A stretch of DNA of 64,000 nucleotides from Nymphaea colorata (taxonomy: Eukaryota; Streptophyta; Magnoliopsida; Nymphaeales; Nymphaeaceae), in assembly GCF_008831285.2 (NCBI RefSeq), contig NC_045147.1:7782334-7846333 (forward strand). Reading direction: 5' to 3'. Below are positions 44,561 through 56,080 of the stretch, in pieces; position 1 is the stretch's first letter; every line of letters starts with the position of its first letter. The notes beneath the pieces are model-generated. The model saw only the letters and a list, made by a program, of their open reading frames with translations. It was not told the origin of the DNA and ran no database searches. The position numbers were made by a program, and so were the translations under genes.

Positions 44561-45318
44561 TTCAATATGTTTGGAGGAACTGTAGTTGTGGTTAGGTTTT
44601 CTATTGTGATTGAAGGCTCTAGATTGGGGATTTTAGGTTTTGCTGCTTCTATGTAGAGGAGGAAGGGGATTGTTCATGATGCCAAGAGAAAGACATGACT
44701 GGGTGATCAATATGGCTCAATAGGAAATGAACCAAACAATGAAGAATCTGATAGGCAACATGATCACAATCCAATCCATCTTTGGTAACTAGCTATCTAG
44801 CATAAGGGACATCCTTGTAGGCAGCACCTAAAACTGTATGAGGCGAAATCATTCACTAAGACTTGAAATCCTTGGTGGGGTGCCACTCCTCCCTCACAAG
44901 CCCGGGACTTCCTAGGTGCCATTGACTAGGTGGCCAGATCAACAAAGAGCTTGTGCAAGCTCTCTCTCTCTCTCATGAGAGAAACCGAGCTCGAGCTCCC
45001 TTGTGTGGTAATTTTTTTCCTTGTATCATCTTGACGACTACATTAATAAAATTGAATCATGGTTTTTTTATTTAATGTGACATTTATGTGGTTTCATTTC
45101 TCATTGCTCATCTCATTCAATTTATCCATTTACTCAATGTTTGGATTTGTTTGAAGAATACGATTGGTGCTGTCTTTATTCTTAAAACTTTTGCTTCTCT
45201 CAACATATCCATTTCTTTTTTCCATGTGTGTGTAATTGGTTGATAAAAATCTACAATCCCTCCTCCAGTGTCTCTATTACTTGCATGCTTTATTGGTTTA
45301 TCTGTTGCTCCATTATAG
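44561..45318. other. Unassigned, between gypsy relic and exon-like segment
   Basis: No motif was recognised. A short CT run near 44965-44980 and a gypsy-leader-like sequence are possible, but I cannot support them. Confidence 0.3.
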
Positions 45319-45432
45319 AGTGAAAGAGCCATGTGCAGGGGGAGAATCAGATTTTGGTGGTAGAGGTGCAGGGGTGTTGGTAATCAAGCATGATGATGTG
45401 CCCAGCCTGCCCTTGCCATCTCCTTTGGCAAG
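45319..45432 (+). other. Candidate host exon, 114 bp
   Basis: It lies between an acceptor (TCCATTATAG) and a strong donor (AAG/GTAGGT), is exactly 114 bp long and keeps the same phase at both ends. The translation 'VKEPCAGGESDFGGRGAGVL' then 'VIKHDDVPSLPLPSPLA' is protein-like and unlike flanking DNA. I do not know the family. It could belong to the same broken gene as 53272-53352, with the copia element at 46418 in an intron. Confidence 0.4.
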
Positions 45433-46417
45433 GTAGGTCAATCTATTAACTTTTCTAGGGTCTTAATATATATTTCTTTTATTAATCTATTTGGAAGATA
45501 CAAAAGCCTTTCAAGATTTTATAGTATGGCGATGATCAGCATGACAATTTTTGATATCTTTCCTCTTACTTTCTTACTTGTTTTAGACTTTGAAAAGTTC
45601 ATACCTCGTTGTGGCTGAGACAGATTAATTGCTTTATAAGATATTTGGCATCATTGTAAAAATCAGGTCTGTCTTACGACTTTTTTTGTTGCTTTTTCAT
45701 TTTCTTTATTCTATAGGAATGAAGCATACTGACAACTGAAATTGAGAATGTTAGACACCATGGATATGCTTTCCTACATGAGCCCCAATGGTAGGGAGAC
45801 ACAAGAAAAAAACGTCACCTTATGAATTTTCTGATTAGAAATTTTCTTTTACCACTAATGAAACACACAGTTGAATATGTTTTTCTATTGCAAACAACTC
45901 ATCTAAATTTTTATTGTTTCATGTCTTTTAAGCTCCGCTCCTGCTAGGATTGAGCATTGATGCCAAGGCTATTTTGACTTTAAAAATGAACTAATTTCAG
46001 AGATGTGGGTTTTAGAAGCTGATATTATATTCTTGAAGGGGATTCAAATTCATCTAAGGCAGCAGATTCTAGAGCACAGTTGCATAAGAGTTATCATATA
46101 TATCTATATCTGTGTATTCATCTAGTACATGCATGAGAACATGACACTTTGTGAGCCATGTGATCAAATCTGATTGGACTGCTCATAGAGATTCCCATGT
46201 ATTCTCTAATTTCATTAGTTTTTATATTCCATAAACCAGGGGCAAAGCCACGGGGGGTCAGTTATATCTGTTTTTGGTAAAATGCCATGAAACGTTTGGA
46301 AAACTTGGTCTCTCTTGAAATTCTGAAAAAATAAAACTAGATATATAACAGTAATTTCTAAAATAGTGAAAAGTAAAAACCTTCTTTATCCTTTTTATGT
46401 AATGAAGGAAAAGGTAC
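45433..46417. other. Intron-like or intergenic, AT-rich
   Basis: No support for further exons. GGGGCAAAGCCACGGGGGG near 46242 looks like a common plant transposon end fragment but has no partner. Confidence 0.35.
46413..46417. other. Target-site duplication, left copy (GGTAC)
   Basis: Matches 51862-51866 exactly. Confidence 0.9.
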
Positions 46418-46596
46418 TGTTACGAGAGAGAGAGAGAGAGCCGAAAAGAATAATACATTAACGTAACCCTAATCTCTATTAAAAGAGATCAGGGTTGGAG
46501 ACTTTGTAAAAGTAGTCCAACAACTATAAGAAGCTATTTAAAGACCTCCTCCCTAACTTTCTAATATTTTAGAAAAACTCGTTTACATCTTTAACA
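46418..46596 (-). repeat. Copia 3' LTR (left), 179 bp
   Basis: It shares its sequence with 51660-51861. The polypurine tract (minus-strand CTTGAGGGAAAG) lies directly at 46597-46608. Its GA run is 17 bp. Confidence 0.95.
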
Positions 46597-46609
46597 CTTT
46601 CCCTCAAGC

Positions 46610-47540
46610 TGGAGCATATATATCAATCATGCTCAGGTTGTTACAACATCTCAGGAAATCACCTATGGGAAGAGCTTTAGTGAGGATATCAACTGCCTGA
46701 TCTTATGAGGAGACATGAATAGCGCTAACAATTCCTTCTTGAACTAAGTCTCGAATGTAGTGGCAATCCACTTCAATGTGTTTAGTCCTCTCATAGTAGA
46801 CAAGATTGCTAGCAATATATGTAGCTGCCTTGTTGTCACAATACATCTTCATTGGGAGATTTACTGAAACACCCAACTTTAAAAGTAGTGATCTAACCCA
46901 CGACATTTCAGCCGCAGTTTGAGCCATAGCCTTATATTTCGACTCAGCACTAGAATGAGCCACCACATTATGCTTCTTGCTCCTCCAGGAAATAGGATTA
47001 CCTCCCATAAAGGCACAAAAACCTATAGTAGACTTCCTATCATCTACAGACCCTGCATAATCAACATCACTATACACTTCGATGTCAACACATTCTCCCT
47101 TTTTGAACCATAGCCCCTTTCTCGGGGTTGATTTCAAGTATCTGACAATCATTAGAGCAGCATAACAATAAACTTTTCGGGGTTTTTCTATGAACTGGCT
47201 TAACTTATTCACAACAAAGCTAATGTCGGGGCAAGTGACAATCAAATATAATAGTTTCCCTATCAAAGATCTGTAAGATCTAGAGTCAAACGGCTCTAAG
47301 TCATCATCATGTATATGAATGCGAGGATTCATGGGAAGTGTGGCAGGTTTAGCCCCCAATAGTCTTGTTTCCTGCAGAAGATCAAGAACATATTTTCTTT
47401 GAGACACTACAACTCCTTTATTACTACGAGTCACCTCAATACCAAGAAAATAACAGAGTTGTCCATGGTCTTTTGTAACAAAGCGTTGCTGTAAAAACTC
47501 CTTTGTTTGAGCTATCCATTGAACATTTTCTCAAATAAGA
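46610..47540 (-). pseudogene. Copia RNase H and reverse transcriptase end
   Basis: Minus-strand reading from the YVDD-type box 'HVDDIVLI' (~47555), which is followed by an in-frame stop. Then 'YFLGIEVTRSNKGVVVSQRK', 'SYRSLIGKLLYLIVTCPDIS', 'VYSDVDYAGSVDDRKSTIGF', 'NPISWRSKKHNVVAHSSAES', 'YCDNKAATYIASN' and 'ERTKHIEVDCHYIRD'. The tail 'VDILTKALP' sits after one more stop near 46703. The long open part is 47434-46703 (243 codons). RNase H acidic residues appear to be kept. Confidence 0.9.
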
Positions 47541-47639
47541 ACAATATCATCCACGTGGACAATCAATATCACCATTCCTGTTGAGCCTCGCTTGATAAAC
47601 AATGAGTGATCAAGTTGGGATCGGTGAAATCCACACTTA

Positions 47640-48050
47640 GATAACTCCTCAGTAAGTTTCTAGAACCATGCACGAGGACTCTGTTTAAGTCCATAAATAG
47701 TCTTCTTTAATTTCCATACCATGGAACACTCTCCCTGTCGCTCAAAAGTAGGTGATTGCTTCACATAGACAGTTTTAGAAAGGTCACCATACAGAAATGC
47801 ATTTTTCACATCCAGCTGAAAAAAAAGCCTCTCTCGCTGGACAGCAAGAGATATAATCAATCGAATAGTGCCTAACCGAGCATACCCTTTTGTGATAAGA
47901 CGAGCCTTGAACCTTTCAATTGAACCATCAGAATGATACTTGATGGTGAATACCATCGTGATCCAACCACATCACAGTGCGTCAGGAGGTCTACCAATCC
48001 CAAGTCTCCCGAGAAAGAAGAGCATCCATTTCCTCCTGCATGGCTTGTCA
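47640..48050 (-). pseudogene. Copia reverse transcriptase N-terminal part, with deletion
   Basis: 'VFTIKYHSDGSIERFKARLI' then 'TKGYARLGTIRLIISLAVQR' shows that the normally following stretch (QxxGxDYxETFAPVAKLN) is missing, about 18 residues. 'LFFQLDVKNAFLYGDLSKTV' keeps the LDVKNAFLxG block, and 'WKLKKTIYGLKQSPRAWF' is normal. The frame is closed by a stop at 47657-47659. Confidence 0.9.
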
Positions 48051-48600
48051 CCAACGTGGATCTAATAGGACGTGATGGTGAGAATAAGGGATAACATGAC
48101 TAGATACAGCTTGATCAAACTGCACCAAACTTGTACTTGGATGGGCAGTAGAGACAAAATTAGAAATATGATGTAATGTGCACTGTTGCTTGCCCTTGCA
48201 AATGGCAATAGGGAGATCTGCTGCAGAATGGTCATCATTTAAGTCAGTCTTATTAGTGGAGCTTATCTCTTGAGATGATGCTGGTGGACAGTTGAGAGAG
48301 GGACCTAGATGATGAGTGTAAACCAATGAAGGATCAAGAAAACGTTCATATGCCCTCGGTTGAAATGATGGAAATGACTCAAGTGACACTGGTGGAATAG
48401 GAAGAGGTATAGGTGCATGCATCTCAGACAAAGAGGGAATTGACAGAGGAAAATAAGGACGAGACTCAAAGAAGGTAACATTTGCATTGATAATGTCTTT
48501 CTTAGTTAGGGGATCAAAGCATTTATATCCTTTTTGATTGGTTGAGTAGCCAATAAAGACACATTTGATGGCTTGGGCAGCAAGTTTATTTTTGTTTGGG
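48051..48600 (-). pseudogene. Copia integrase-to-RT linker
   Basis: Pro/Ser-rich variable text ('PIPLPIPPVSLESF') with a preceding 'GYKCFDPLTKKDI' (usual GYKCYDPxxxK) near 48530, as expected between integrase and reverse transcriptase in copia elements. Confidence 0.75.
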
Positions 48601-48601
48601 C

Positions 48602-50289
48602 CTAGGATATGTGTAAAGCAAGTGCATCCAAAAACTTTGGGAGGTAAATGAAATAATGAATGCCCTGATATAGAATTTGAATTGGAATACGGTTTTGAAT
48701 GGAGGAAGAGGGTAATCTATTAATGAGGTAACACACAGTAAGAATAGAATCACCCCCAAAATAGGTAGACATGTGAGAATGTAACATAAGGGTACAAACT
48801 ACATTTAGGAGTTGTCGATGTTTGTATTCGGTTACACTATTTTGTTGGGATGTATGTGGACAAGTATATTGAGGTCGAATTTCATGATTGGCATAAAACT
48901 GAAGTAGAATGGAAGACTTGAATTCAAGAATATTATCAGTACAAATATTTTTGACAATGAGTCCAACTGAGTTTTTATTTCCTTGATAAAATTTTGAAGA
49001 ATACATATTACTTCAGATCGTTCCGTTAACAAGAAAACCCAAGTGACTCTAGTAAAATAATCAACAAGAACAAGATAATATCGAAAACATGACCGAAAAG
49101 GAACCCGACTAGGACCCCATACATCCACATGAATAAGATCAAACGGACTCTGACTCGACGGAAAGACGCTCCGTGTATGCTTGCCCAACTGACAAGCATC
49201 ACATAAGAATGACTCTGATGCAGGAATATCTGGAAACATGCGACGAATTTTTGGTACTGACGGATGACCCAGTCTGAGATGCCATTGGAAAGGAGAAGGC
49301 TTCAAAGGGACTGAAGATGCAGCAACATCAACTGGGATCGACAAAAAATAAAGTCCCTCACGTTCATGGCCGCCACCAATCATCTTCCCAGTTAGTAAGT
49401 CCTGAAAAGAACAAGACCCAAGGTCAAAAATGATTTTACACTTTAAATGAATAGCTATTTGTTTAACAGATAACAAGTTAACAGAAAACTGAGGAGCATA
49501 TAGCACACGCGTAACAGTGCCTAAATGTGGGAGGTAGATATCACTGCTGCCCAAAACATGAGATAGCTTGCCATCATTCAGCCTGACATGCTGTGGTGTA
49601 GAGAGTATGACCAAAGATGAAAAATTCTGTGTTTGATTACAACAATGTCTAGAAGCACCAGAATCTATCATCCATGTCATACCTGGATCATCAGTAGAAG
49701 TACCAACAGAGAATGCTGAGTCTATAACAGTAGCATCGACAGATGTAGAAGCAGATGTAGAGGCAGACCTCTGAGCAAGAACACGATCATATTCATCCTT
49801 ACTTGAGTTAAGGGAATACGATATGGATATAGAAGGATCAGTAGAAGACTCAACCATAGATATTGTTGCCTTTGAGTGGGCTGCTTGGGATGAAGAAAGA
49901 CCTTTGCAGGTGGCGATTCTACCTCCACCACATCCAGAGGACACGTTCGAATGGAGGTGAGGATGCTTGTCCCAACAACGATCCTCTAGATGACCAATTT
50001 TGCCACAATAAGAGCACTGACATCTGCCACGTCCTGCACCATGGCTTGTACCACATCCCCTAGTGCCACCAAAAGAACTAGGGCCCCTTCCTCTTGATAT
50101 CACAAGTGTAGAGATTGGTGTGTCATGCGTATTCTGAGAAAGAGTGGCTGCAAGTTGACTCAACCTATTATACGTGTCTGCTAGATCTGGAAGATCACTA
50201 CCTGTGATAATTTGAGACTTTGCCATAGAGTATTCTGAAGATAGGCTAGATAGGAACTTCGCTACCATACCAGTTTCAAAGTGTTGCAT
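48602..50289 (-). pseudogene. Copia Gag end, protease and integrase
   Basis: A 485-codon frame runs 50289-48832. In order: Gag 'GMVAKFLSSLSSEYSMAKSQ', zinc knuckle 'CSYCGKIGHLEDRC' (C-x2-C-x4-H-x4-C), protease 'WMIDSGASRHCCNQ' (active-site DSG), pre-integrase 'HLRLGHPSVPKIRRM' and 'LCDACQLGKHTRS', and integrase 'FDLIHVDVWGP' with the first catalytic Asp. A frameshift near 49000 leads to 'ICTDNILEF' (usual SDNGxEF) and 'HTSQQNSVTEYKHRQLL' (usual TPQQNGVxERKHR, with the Glu kept). Most of pol is readable, but one frame is not continuous. Confidence 0.92.
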
Positions 50290-50764
50290 AACAATGCTTG
50301 AAAGGTGGACGAAGAGCCTTTAACCATTCATATGCAGCAGTCAATGTAGCAAAATACTGAGATAGGACCTAATCCCCTTGTCGTATGTTGCATAACTCCT
50401 CTTCCAGTTGTAGGATTTTGACGACATTAGTGACATGCAAGTATGTCTTCCTCAAGAATGACCACATATCCTTGGCCTTGGTATAATATGCAATAGTTGG
50501 GGCTATATGAGACTCCACACTATTCATAATCCAAGACATAACAATATAATTATCTTCATCTCACACAATATATATCCCTTTTTTCTCAGTAGGTTCATCC
50601 TCCTCAAGAATATATTTCTTCCTATGACCAGCCACTGACATTATGAATACCCTATACCATATTTCATAATTTGAACCATTAAGCTTGTTCGTGGTTCCAT
50701 AAGAGAAGGAATTCCCAGCCATCTTGTATTCAGTAGTCCCTTCAGATTTGCTATTTTCAGCCAT
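50290..50764 (-). pseudogene. Copia Gag N-terminal part
   Basis: It starts 'MAENSKSEGTTEYKMAGNSF' at 50764 with the Gag motif 'KLNGSNYEIWYRVFIMSVAG' (usual LNGxNYxxWxxxxxxxLxG). A stop follows 'GIYIV'. The sequence then goes on with 'SWIMNSVESHIAPTIAYYTK' and 'MWSFLRKTYLH' (usual AxxxWxxLxxxY) toward the 485-codon frame. Confidence 0.85.
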
Positions 50765-51647
50765 AGTAAATAAAGAAGACCAGATTGCCGCACAAGTTAA
50801 GAGGCTAGGAAATCATTGTCACTTATAGGTCTGAACAGAAAACATAATGTACTGATCACTAATATTAGAGAAATATCACTTGCAACACAGACGAATCTGG
50901 AAAATAAACTTATAACTCCAATATCAGATCTGAAACTCTATAGAATAGGCAACAATATAGAATAATCTGTTTCAGCCGATGACTCAAACTCAATATCAGA
51001 TCTGAAAGTTTATAAATCAGGCTTCTATATTGAATAAACTGTTTCAGTCGATGACTGGAATTTGTTCCCCAATCGACTGAAGATTGCTGCCACTTATAAC
51101 TCAGCTGTTTCACTTAAAACTAGCTGTCCACACGACAAAGGAATCAACGATATCAACTTACAGATCTTGCACTAAGAATCAGTAGCAGTCCACCCTCACG
51201 CAGCCTCACTTTACTGATTTTACATCCACGATCTATAGAAGATTCTGCTCATATCAAAACTGCATTCATAAACAACATATAGACTTCACAAACAGTAGCT
51301 TTACAAGTCACGCTGCACCCACAACACTCTGCCCTACATGATCAACATGAAGTTCCAATCACTGTTGAAGTAGCATCCACAAGATCAACTTGAGGATCTG
51401 ATGACGCCTTCCACATAGGAGTGATCAGGTCCTTCTCCACACAACATGCCCAAACCCTATTCTCTCACCGTCTCCTTATTGGGTGACAAGAGGGAATAGA
51501 GGATGGGCGATGACAAGAGGGAGGATGAAAGAACTATAAAGAATAAGAATTCACTTGGTTGTTCGCCGGAAAGGTGGTCCCCGGAGAAGATGATCGCCGG
51601 AGAAGATGGTCATCAGAAAACTCACCTTGCTGTCGATGCCACACCTT
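50765..51647 (-). other. Copia untranslated leader
   Basis: ~880 bp between primer-binding site and Gag. It holds two imperfect ~72-bp repeats (50913-50986 and 50987-51058) sharing AATATCAGATCTGAAA and CTGTTTCAGYCGATGACT. Confidence 0.7.
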
Positions 51648-51659
51648 GCTCTGATACCA
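51648..51659 (-). other. Primer-binding site, perfect tRNA-Met initiator type
   Basis: On the minus strand TGGTATCAGAGC, 12 of 12, immediately inside the 5' LTR. Confidence 0.95.
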
Positions 51660-51661
51660 TG

Positions 51662-51714
<53 letters not shown>

Positions 51715-51861
51715 GAAAAGAATAATACATTAACGTGACCCTGATCTCTATTAAAAGAGATTAGGGTTGGAGACTTTACAAAAGTAGTCCAACAACTATA
51801 AGTTTTAAACCTCCTCCCTAACTTTCTAATATTTCAGAAAAACTCTTTTACATCTTTAACA
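51660..51861 (-). repeat. Copia 5' LTR (right), 202 bp
   Basis: Its GA run is about 49 bp against 17 bp in the other LTR, which explains most of the length difference (202 versus 179). A short indel (AAGCTATTTAAAG versus TTTTAA) explains the rest. Confidence 0.95.
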
Positions 51862-51866
51862 GGTAC

Positions 51867-52828
51867 CATTGGCTTTAACTCTTCAACTCTCGTAAAGCAA
51901 GGTCACTCTCGTTTAGAGGGTTGCTTTCTTCTCTTTCTTCATTTTCTTTTAGCATTTTATGTCTTTATACATTTTCTTGTTTTTATTCCCTTTCAATGTG
52001 TGCACTATGATCTATTTACTCATGAATATACGTAGAACCTTGAAACCAAATTTCTTTGCAGGTTATCAAATAATTCACCTATTAAAAAATAATTGTTATA
52101 CATGTCCTTTGCCAAAGTAAGCTACTGTAACAATAGCCAACAGTTCAGCATTATAGTATCACAAGTTCAGTCAGGTATTGTAGTAATTGTGGATGTTTTA
52201 GCTTATCTTTGGACAATCAAATGGTCCCTTATATACTCTTATATTTGCATAGGGAAAAGGCATATTAAATAGCCTTTTTCTTTTTTTATGCTAAACAATT
52301 GAAAGGAACTGATTGCAAAGCCTTAGAGCAGCTTAATATCCAAGATGAAGAATGCATCAAAGACAGTCATTGGGTTGATATTGCAGTGGTTCAATTTTGA
52401 GAATAAGGATCTTATTTTAAAGAGTGTATGCAATCCAATAAACTTACAGTAGCTTTAAAATGGAAAGTTTATAATTCTATCTTATTGTTGGAAAGCCTAT
52501 GATGTTCCATGCTAAACCAATGTGGTAGTATGGTTGCTTACTATGATATTTATATTTTTTCTTTTGATTCCTTCCATGTGATGATGGTTGTTTCTAGCAC
52601 CATTAGGTGTCACGTTGGAGTTGGAATTGTTCAACACTATTGGTGTTATGCATTATGACGTGGAAATATTTCAGATTTTCCTTTCGATTTGATGCTTGTT
52701 TAATATGCATAAGAGATGTCCAATGCAATAATAACATATATATGTTCTTTTAGTGACTAATTTTTAATTTTTGGCCATCCAATAACATAACATAGCATAA
52801 AATTCTTTTTTTTCTCTCTCTCTCTTTT

Positions 52829-52872
<44 letters not shown>

Positions 52873-53271
52873 ATGGGACTTATTGTGATGTTACCAGTAT
52901 TTGTAGTTGATCCACAATTCACATCAAATGGTTTGATTATGGAACTCAATTAGCTTGATTCATGATGTTAAGCATTGCAACACAAGGTTTGGATAAAGGT
53001 TAGCTTGGAGAAAGTGGTGTTCATCTATCTCCTTTTCCTATTCCATCTGAAACTTTTACATATACACGTATGATATTGCTACAAATACAAACACCAATGG
53101 AGCCTCCATGCATGCGAGTACTTCAATATGCATCTTTCTTGGGTTTCTAGTCCCAATGCAAGTTGGCACATGCAAGGGAAGCTAACAACATGGTTGTTTA
53201 TTGATTTTTCTTAAAGTTTTTGAGTTTAATAGTGATTAAATATCTCTCTCCCTCTCTCCCTCTCTCTCCAG
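51867..53271. other. AT-rich, intron-like; contains a (CT)n(AC)n run
   Basis: No exon here can be supported. The microsatellite is at 52813-52872. Confidence 0.35.
52813..52872. repeat. Compound (TC)n(AC)n microsatellite
   Basis: Interrupted TC run followed by AC repeats. Confidence 0.9.
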
Positions 53272-53352
53272 CATGCTGGAGAAGTTTATGAGGAGAAGTC
53301 AATTTTGGCAAGTGAAGCAACTGAACTTCAGCAACAATTGTTAGTTTTGTAA
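53272..53352 (+). pseudogene. Exon fragment resembling plant CUE-domain coiled-coil protein
   Basis: After a pyrimidine-rich acceptor (TCTCTCTCCAG) the reading 'HAGEVYEEKSILASEATELQ' then 'QQLLVL' and a stop resembles the coiled-coil region of plant ubiquitin-system CUE-domain proteins. From memory that region runs roughly HAGEVYGEKAILATExRELQSRLL. The exon should continue into a long coiled coil, but a stop follows, so this is a broken or truncated exon. Other exons of such a gene were not found with confidence. Confidence 0.5.
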
Positions 53353-54644
53353 ATATCATGCTTTGGTTGCTCCTTTGTTGGGAATCTAGAATGACTATTC
53401 ACTTCCAAATATTTACCCTTATCAACTTGATTTGATCATGATTCTAGCTGGAGCTCTTGATGCACTTACACTTCATTTTTCTAGGCATTTGTTGTACATG
53501 TACACAATACTGATTTATTTACTTTATTCCACATTTTATATCATACAAGTATGATACACAGCTTTTTATTCTTGCACTAAAGCAGTTGGAAGGTACAAGA
53601 GATTTAAAATAAAGCCTGAGCTTTCTTGGAAATTATGAATGTCATGTATATTGATCATGTTTGTATCTTTATCTTTTGATTGTGCAATAGTTACTAAATA
53701 TTCACCAAACATATGATCGCTACAGTGCTTCTGATGTAGAGAAAATGGTCAAGCCATTTGCTGATCAGATGTAAATGACTGGAGAATACCTGAGCTTAAA
53801 CTCATTTATTTATTAAAAGGGTGAGTTTAGGCCTACTTTTCAAGTCTCAATGAACCAAGCCTGAGCCTCGATTGGCTTGGCTCAGTATATATATAGTTCA
53901 TTGATATAGTTGATGGATTCACGTGAGGACAATTTTTATATATGCACTTATAGCTACTGTCTTCTGCAAATTCCTTTCACCTGTTTCTCATTTTTCAAAG
54001 ATTGGAAACAAACAGAAAATGGCTAAGCACTTCATCCTTTCATTTCCTCTCTACTTTTTGTGTCTGTAGCTGCCACCCCAACCATGATAGAATCTGGCCA
54101 ACATCCTCCTCTGAACTTGTGGAATAGAAAGTTGTCATTTGTAAGTCATGTTTTGCATGCATGGTTTGTGTTTGTTCTCCTGTTGTAGAGTTTTCCTGTC
54201 CTTGATTAGCTGCTTTTTCATGTTTGTGATCACTGCCCTCATGATTTTAAAAGTTTGTGGTCATTCAGAGTTCTTCATGAGCCTTTTTCATGACAATTTG
54301 GTTTTTGATTATGTTTCTAATACTGTAGAAGCCAAGAATAGATGATAAAGAGTGTAAAGGGATAAGTGCAAAAGAATGTCTTCGTATTGATTACATCTAC
54401 ACACAGGAGTGTGGCAAACCTTGAATACGTTACATGTTGAAGGCTCTCATCAGTCTTCCTACCTATCAAATATAACTAGGAAAAAATAAAGCAAAGATTG
54501 AAGAATGGCTGGTCTGGTATTGCATTACTCTTATCTTGAAGAATGGTATTTTGGAATTTGATTGATTTTTTATCAGGGACATAATATACAATTTCAATGT
54601 TAAGTTACTTTTTATGGAAACCTCTCTCTCTATCTTATATGTGA

Positions 54645-54706
<62 letters not shown>

Positions 54707-55029
54707 CAGTTGGGATTTAATGTGAAAATTATGCATGAATTGTGATTTATACTTAATTCTAGTGCTTGGATTGCTCTTTATTGTATTTTCCTATTCTAGA
54801 TTAAGATTGTGCATGTCATCTCTTTTTATACTATAAATTTCTATTGTAGTTAATAAACTAATTAGGTCTCTCTTCTTCGAAGTATCATTGTTTGATAAAG
54901 AATATTGTTAGTACTTAATTTCAGCTGACTTAATATGCAAACTTCTATTTACCACATAAGCATGTTCTAGAGGGAGGAAATCCAGTCTATGATGTTATGC
55001 TGTGTTTTTTGTGGTCCTTAGTATAGTTT
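53353..55029. other. AT-rich, no gene recognised
   Basis: Short splice-site-bounded stretches occur (for example 54071-54139) but carry no recognisable protein. Confidence 0.4.
54643..54706. repeat. Compound (GT)n(AT)n microsatellite
   Basis: GT run passing directly into an AT run. Confidence 0.95.
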
Positions 55030-55525
55030 GGTAGAAAAAATAGTTATCTTTTTTTAAAAAATAGTTTTAGATGTAAATTAGTACATAATTTAGGTTTTAA
55101 ATACAAACTATTCTAGAGAGAGAAAGTGCATGTTTTGCTTGAAGATTTATTATTTTGGTACTTTCTTATTGTAGCTGAAAGTTTAGATTAGTATTCTTTG
55201 AAGTTTATGGTTTTTAGTATTTAGCTGCTTAGTTTTAGGATCATTTTGTATTTTAGCAACCAATGGTAGTGGGTTGCATATTGCAATTTCACACAAGAAA
55301 GAACAAGTGGATTAGTCTAAGCTTGAGTGAGCCAGCATTAAACAAGTCTTAGTCATTTTTGTCACGTAAGACACTTAACACCGATTTGTATTTTGTATTA
55401 ATAACTGTTTAACATGCATGTATATGGGTCTATATAAAGAGTGTTCTATTATTGCGCTCAATCAACAATGTATAGTTGCCATTTTGCTTTTTAACGTGTT
55501 GTGAACTGAATACTTTTTCTTAGGC

Positions 55526-55630
55526 AATTCACAACATATTGGAAAGGGAAGTAGAGCGACAGCAAGGAGATTAAAAGCTGCACATGTTGGAGAAGAGAAC
55601 GATGCGTTATTGAAGATCAATGAACTATAG
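55526..55630 (+). pseudogene. Terminal exon-like segment, copy 2
   Basis: After a TTAG acceptor: 'NSQHIGKGSRATARRLKAAH' then 'VGEENDALLKINEL' and a stop, 34 residues. The matching part of copy 1 reads 'GNEAVAKRLKAAHIEVQ'. Stop codons of the two copies lie close together in the alignment. Unknown family. Confidence 0.35.
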
Positions 55631-55817
55631 TGTTTTCAAAAGGGCCCTCACATATAAATTTGGGTTCTTCTCTTTATTTTATTTTATTTATTTTGTGTAA
55701 GCATCTGATTACGTTTTGAAACTGTGTAGAACTTTAATTGTTGCAATAGAAGTATTTTATTTTAAGCATTAGAATTCCTGCTATCTCTTGATTCTTTTGT
55801 GAATTCATTAAATTTTG

Positions 55818-55820
<3 letters not shown>

Positions 55821-55873
<53 letters not shown>

Positions 55874-55882
55874 TATATATAT
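55821..55882. repeat. Compound (AT)n(AC)n(AT)n microsatellite
   Basis: AT run, then ACACAC, then a short AT run. Confidence 0.95.
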
Positions 55883-56080
55883 AACTCCAGAGTTTGATCC
55901 AGTCTCACTATTTGTGAAATCCAATAAATATAACTGGTCTGTGGTTTTCACTTTGTATTGCAACATGATATTCGATTATATATGTGAACATGGATTTAAA
56001 TAAATTACAAATTATATTTATATCCTAATCCGCACCATTTACAACAATAATGGGAAGAAGTATGGACCTACAATGAGATT

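Larger units (their letters stand above)
46418..51861 (-). mobile_element. Complete Ty1/copia element with target-site duplication
   Basis: The element is 5444 bp with LTRs at 46418-46596 and 51660-51861 (both TGTTA...TTTAACA on the plus strand) and the 5-bp duplication GGTAC at 46413-46417 and 51862-51866. The primer-binding site is a perfect initiator tRNA-Met match. Gag, protease, integrase, reverse transcriptase and RNase H occur in copia order on the minus strand. About eight substitutions in ~150 aligned LTR bases point to a moderately old insertion. Stops, a deletion and frame changes in pol mean it is no longer autonomous. Confidence 0.95.
55030..56080 (+). repeat. Dispersed duplicated block, copy 2 (pairs with 4920-5850)
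   Basis: Same order and orientation as copy 1: AGAGAGAAAGTGCATGTTTT, TTTCACACAAGAAAGAACAA, AACGTGTTGTG, the exon-like end, TGTGTAGAACTTTAATTG and ATTTATATCC-type 3' parts. It has gained an (AT)n run (55821-55882) that copy 1 lacks. Confidence 0.65.

Noticed and set aside
46242-46262. GGGGCAAAGCCACGGGGGG, like the ends of common plant transposons
   Set aside because: No inverted partner or target duplication was found nearby.
54071-54139. Stretch with a good acceptor (GTGTCTGTAG) and donor (GTAAGT)
   Set aside because: The peptide has no recognisable family and such short splice-bounded stretches arise by chance in AT-rich DNA.
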